From Kiritimatiellales bacterium (GTDB taxonomy: Bacteria; Verrucomicrobiota; Kiritimatiellia; Kiritimatiellales; Pontiellaceae), in the NCBI GenBank assembly GCA_021734595.1, contig JAIPIO010000247.1:1-5808 (forward strand): 5,808 nt of DNA. Reading direction: 5' to 3'. Under the pieces are notes generated by a model. The model was not told the DNA's origin. It saw nothing but the letters and a program-made list of their open reading frames with translations, and made no database searches. Every line of letters begins with the position of its first letter. The first letter of the stretch is position 1. Both the position numbers and the translations under genes were made by a program. This document shows, piece after piece, positions 5,075 to 5,808 of this stretch.

Positions 5075-5808
5075 GCGTGCGCCTCCTTTTTCCGCCGGGC
5101 CATAATGAGGTTGGCGCCGAGAAAGCAGATGCCAAGGACAATGAAAACAACCCCGCGCGCAAAAAACCCGAAATCAGCATCGAAAAAACGGGTAACAAGC
5201 AGCATCGAGAGCAGGAACATACCGCCGTTTAGTTTGCGCAGACGTAGCGTGCAGCAACCCTGTACAATCAACAGCACGCTCAGGAAAAGCAGAAAACCGT
5301 TGAAAATCAACGCCATCACCATGGGCGCTGTATCATATCCGGCTCCCAGCAGAAAACAGAGGGCGGAGACAAGCGGGAACAGGGTGACGGCCCTTGTCTG
5401 TAGCGAGGGCTGCCGGAAGCCTCGTACAATCCCGATCGCCCAGGCCGCCAGCAGAATCATGGTAACCGTGACATCCATTCCAAGGCCCCACTCTTGGTAC
5501 TGCCAGCCCGTCCGCGAATAATTCCAACCGATCTCTTTCCAAAAGTCCGCCCAAGTGAAGAGATAGGAAAGCAGGCAGACACCGATAAAACCGAAAAGGC
5601 CGAACGGATTGCTCCAACCCTCTGCGTGTCTGTATGCAACCACGCCAACCAGATAGGTGCCTGAGAGTAGGGCGGAATAGGCCACAATCCAGAGTCCCGG
5701 AACGTTGCGTTCAAGCACCACGCCCATCGAAACGGTAATGCACAGCAGCCATCCCCATGCGGAAAGCAACGTCGATTGTTCAAGGGGTTTGCGGTGGACC
5801 CGTATCAT
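5071..5808 (-). CDS. DUF2157-like polytopic membrane protein, C-terminal part (cut by window edge)
   Basis: 245 residues are visible, ending at TGA (5071-5073). The ATG at 5808 falls on the window edge and is probably an internal Met: DUF2157 proteins normally begin with a soluble N-terminal segment, absent here, and no ribosome site can be checked. About eight membrane helices are visible, near 15-33, 37-58, 68-86, 111-130, 140-157, 162-183, 194-207 and 215-236, ending in a basic RRKK tail that suggests a cytoplasmic C-terminus. The ending, with VTRFFDADFGFFARGVVFIV (205-224), resembles the C-terminus of DUF2157 proteins paired with GDYXXLXY proteins. A Trp/Tyr-rich loop (about 86-108) lies between helices three and four. 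The function is unknown; the tight ATGA overlap with the GDYXXLXY gene suggests the two products act together in the inner membrane. Confidence 0.75.
   Translation of the reverse strand: MIRVHRKPLEQSTLLSAWGWLLCITVSMGVVLERNVPGLWIVAYSALLSGTYLVGVVAYRHAEGWSNPFGLFGFIGVCLLSYLFTWADFWKEIGWNYSRTGWQYQEWGLGMDVTVTMILLAAWAIGIVRGFRQPSLQTRAVTLFPLVSALCFLLGAGYDTAPMVMALIFNGFLLFLSVLLIVQGCCTLRLRKLNGGMFLLSMLLVTRFFDADFGFFARGVVFIVLGICFLGANLIMARRKKEAHA
5082..5088 (-). promoter_or_regulatory. Shine-Dalgarno of the GDYXXLXY gene, inside the upstream CDS
   Basis: AAGGAGG on the minus strand, 7 nt before the ATG at 5074. It lies within the last codons of the DUF2157-like gene (the RRKKEAHA end), so ribosomes finishing one gene are placed to start the next. 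Confidence 0.85.

Overview
The window (about 55% G+C by eye) is a dense bacterial chromosome segment made mostly of housekeeping genes. Its composition, the weak or absent Shine-Dalgarno sites at some starts, a ribosomal protein S2 with a very long charged tail, and a GDYXXLXY/DUF2157 pair all fit an environmental bacterium. My guess is the PVC group (Kiritimatiellota/Verrucomicrobiota/Lentisphaerota), but that is inference and not proven here.

Layout, left to right. Positions 1-343 (minus) hold the N-terminal third of a class I mannose-6-phosphate isomerase (manA), cut by the window edge. Diverging from it, at 389-802 (plus), is a DUF721/DciA-like protein, the family of replicative-helicase loaders. 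It converges on the rpsB-tsf operon (minus). The 92-nt gap between them holds a strong intrinsic terminator for tsf and three copies of a TTTCCAA-N3-TTGGAAA-like palindrome, spaced exactly 21 and 42 bp apart. The rpsB-tsf operon runs from 3107 down to 895. EF-Ts is of normal size, but S2 is 443 residues, almost twice the usual length: a normal core, then a Lys/Glu coiled-coil-like stretch, then an acidic Glu/Pro/Ala tail with a recent 84-bp tandem duplication.

The 3108-3349 intergenic region carries divergent signals. One is a sigma70-type rpsB promoter with an AT-rich UP-like tract. Another is a roughly 100-nt rpsB leader with a closing stem and a hairpin whose UCCUC loop is complementary to the rpsB Shine-Dalgarno site. 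The third is a weaker plus-strand promoter candidate for a sugar-kinase-like gene (3350-4468, APH fold, N-acetylhexosamine 1-kinase type). That gene converges on a two-gene minus-strand unit: a DUF2157-like polytopic membrane protein, truncated by the right edge, and a GDYXXLXY-family membrane-anchored protein, overlapping by ATGA.

Together the genes cover translation (S2, EF-Ts), replication-helicase loading (DciA-like), sugar phosphate metabolism (ManA and the sugar kinase) and an envelope pair of unknown role. I see no mobile element, CRISPR array, tRNA or rRNA. The items most worth following up are the S2 tail, the candidate SD-sequestering leader fold and the helically phased palindrome array.
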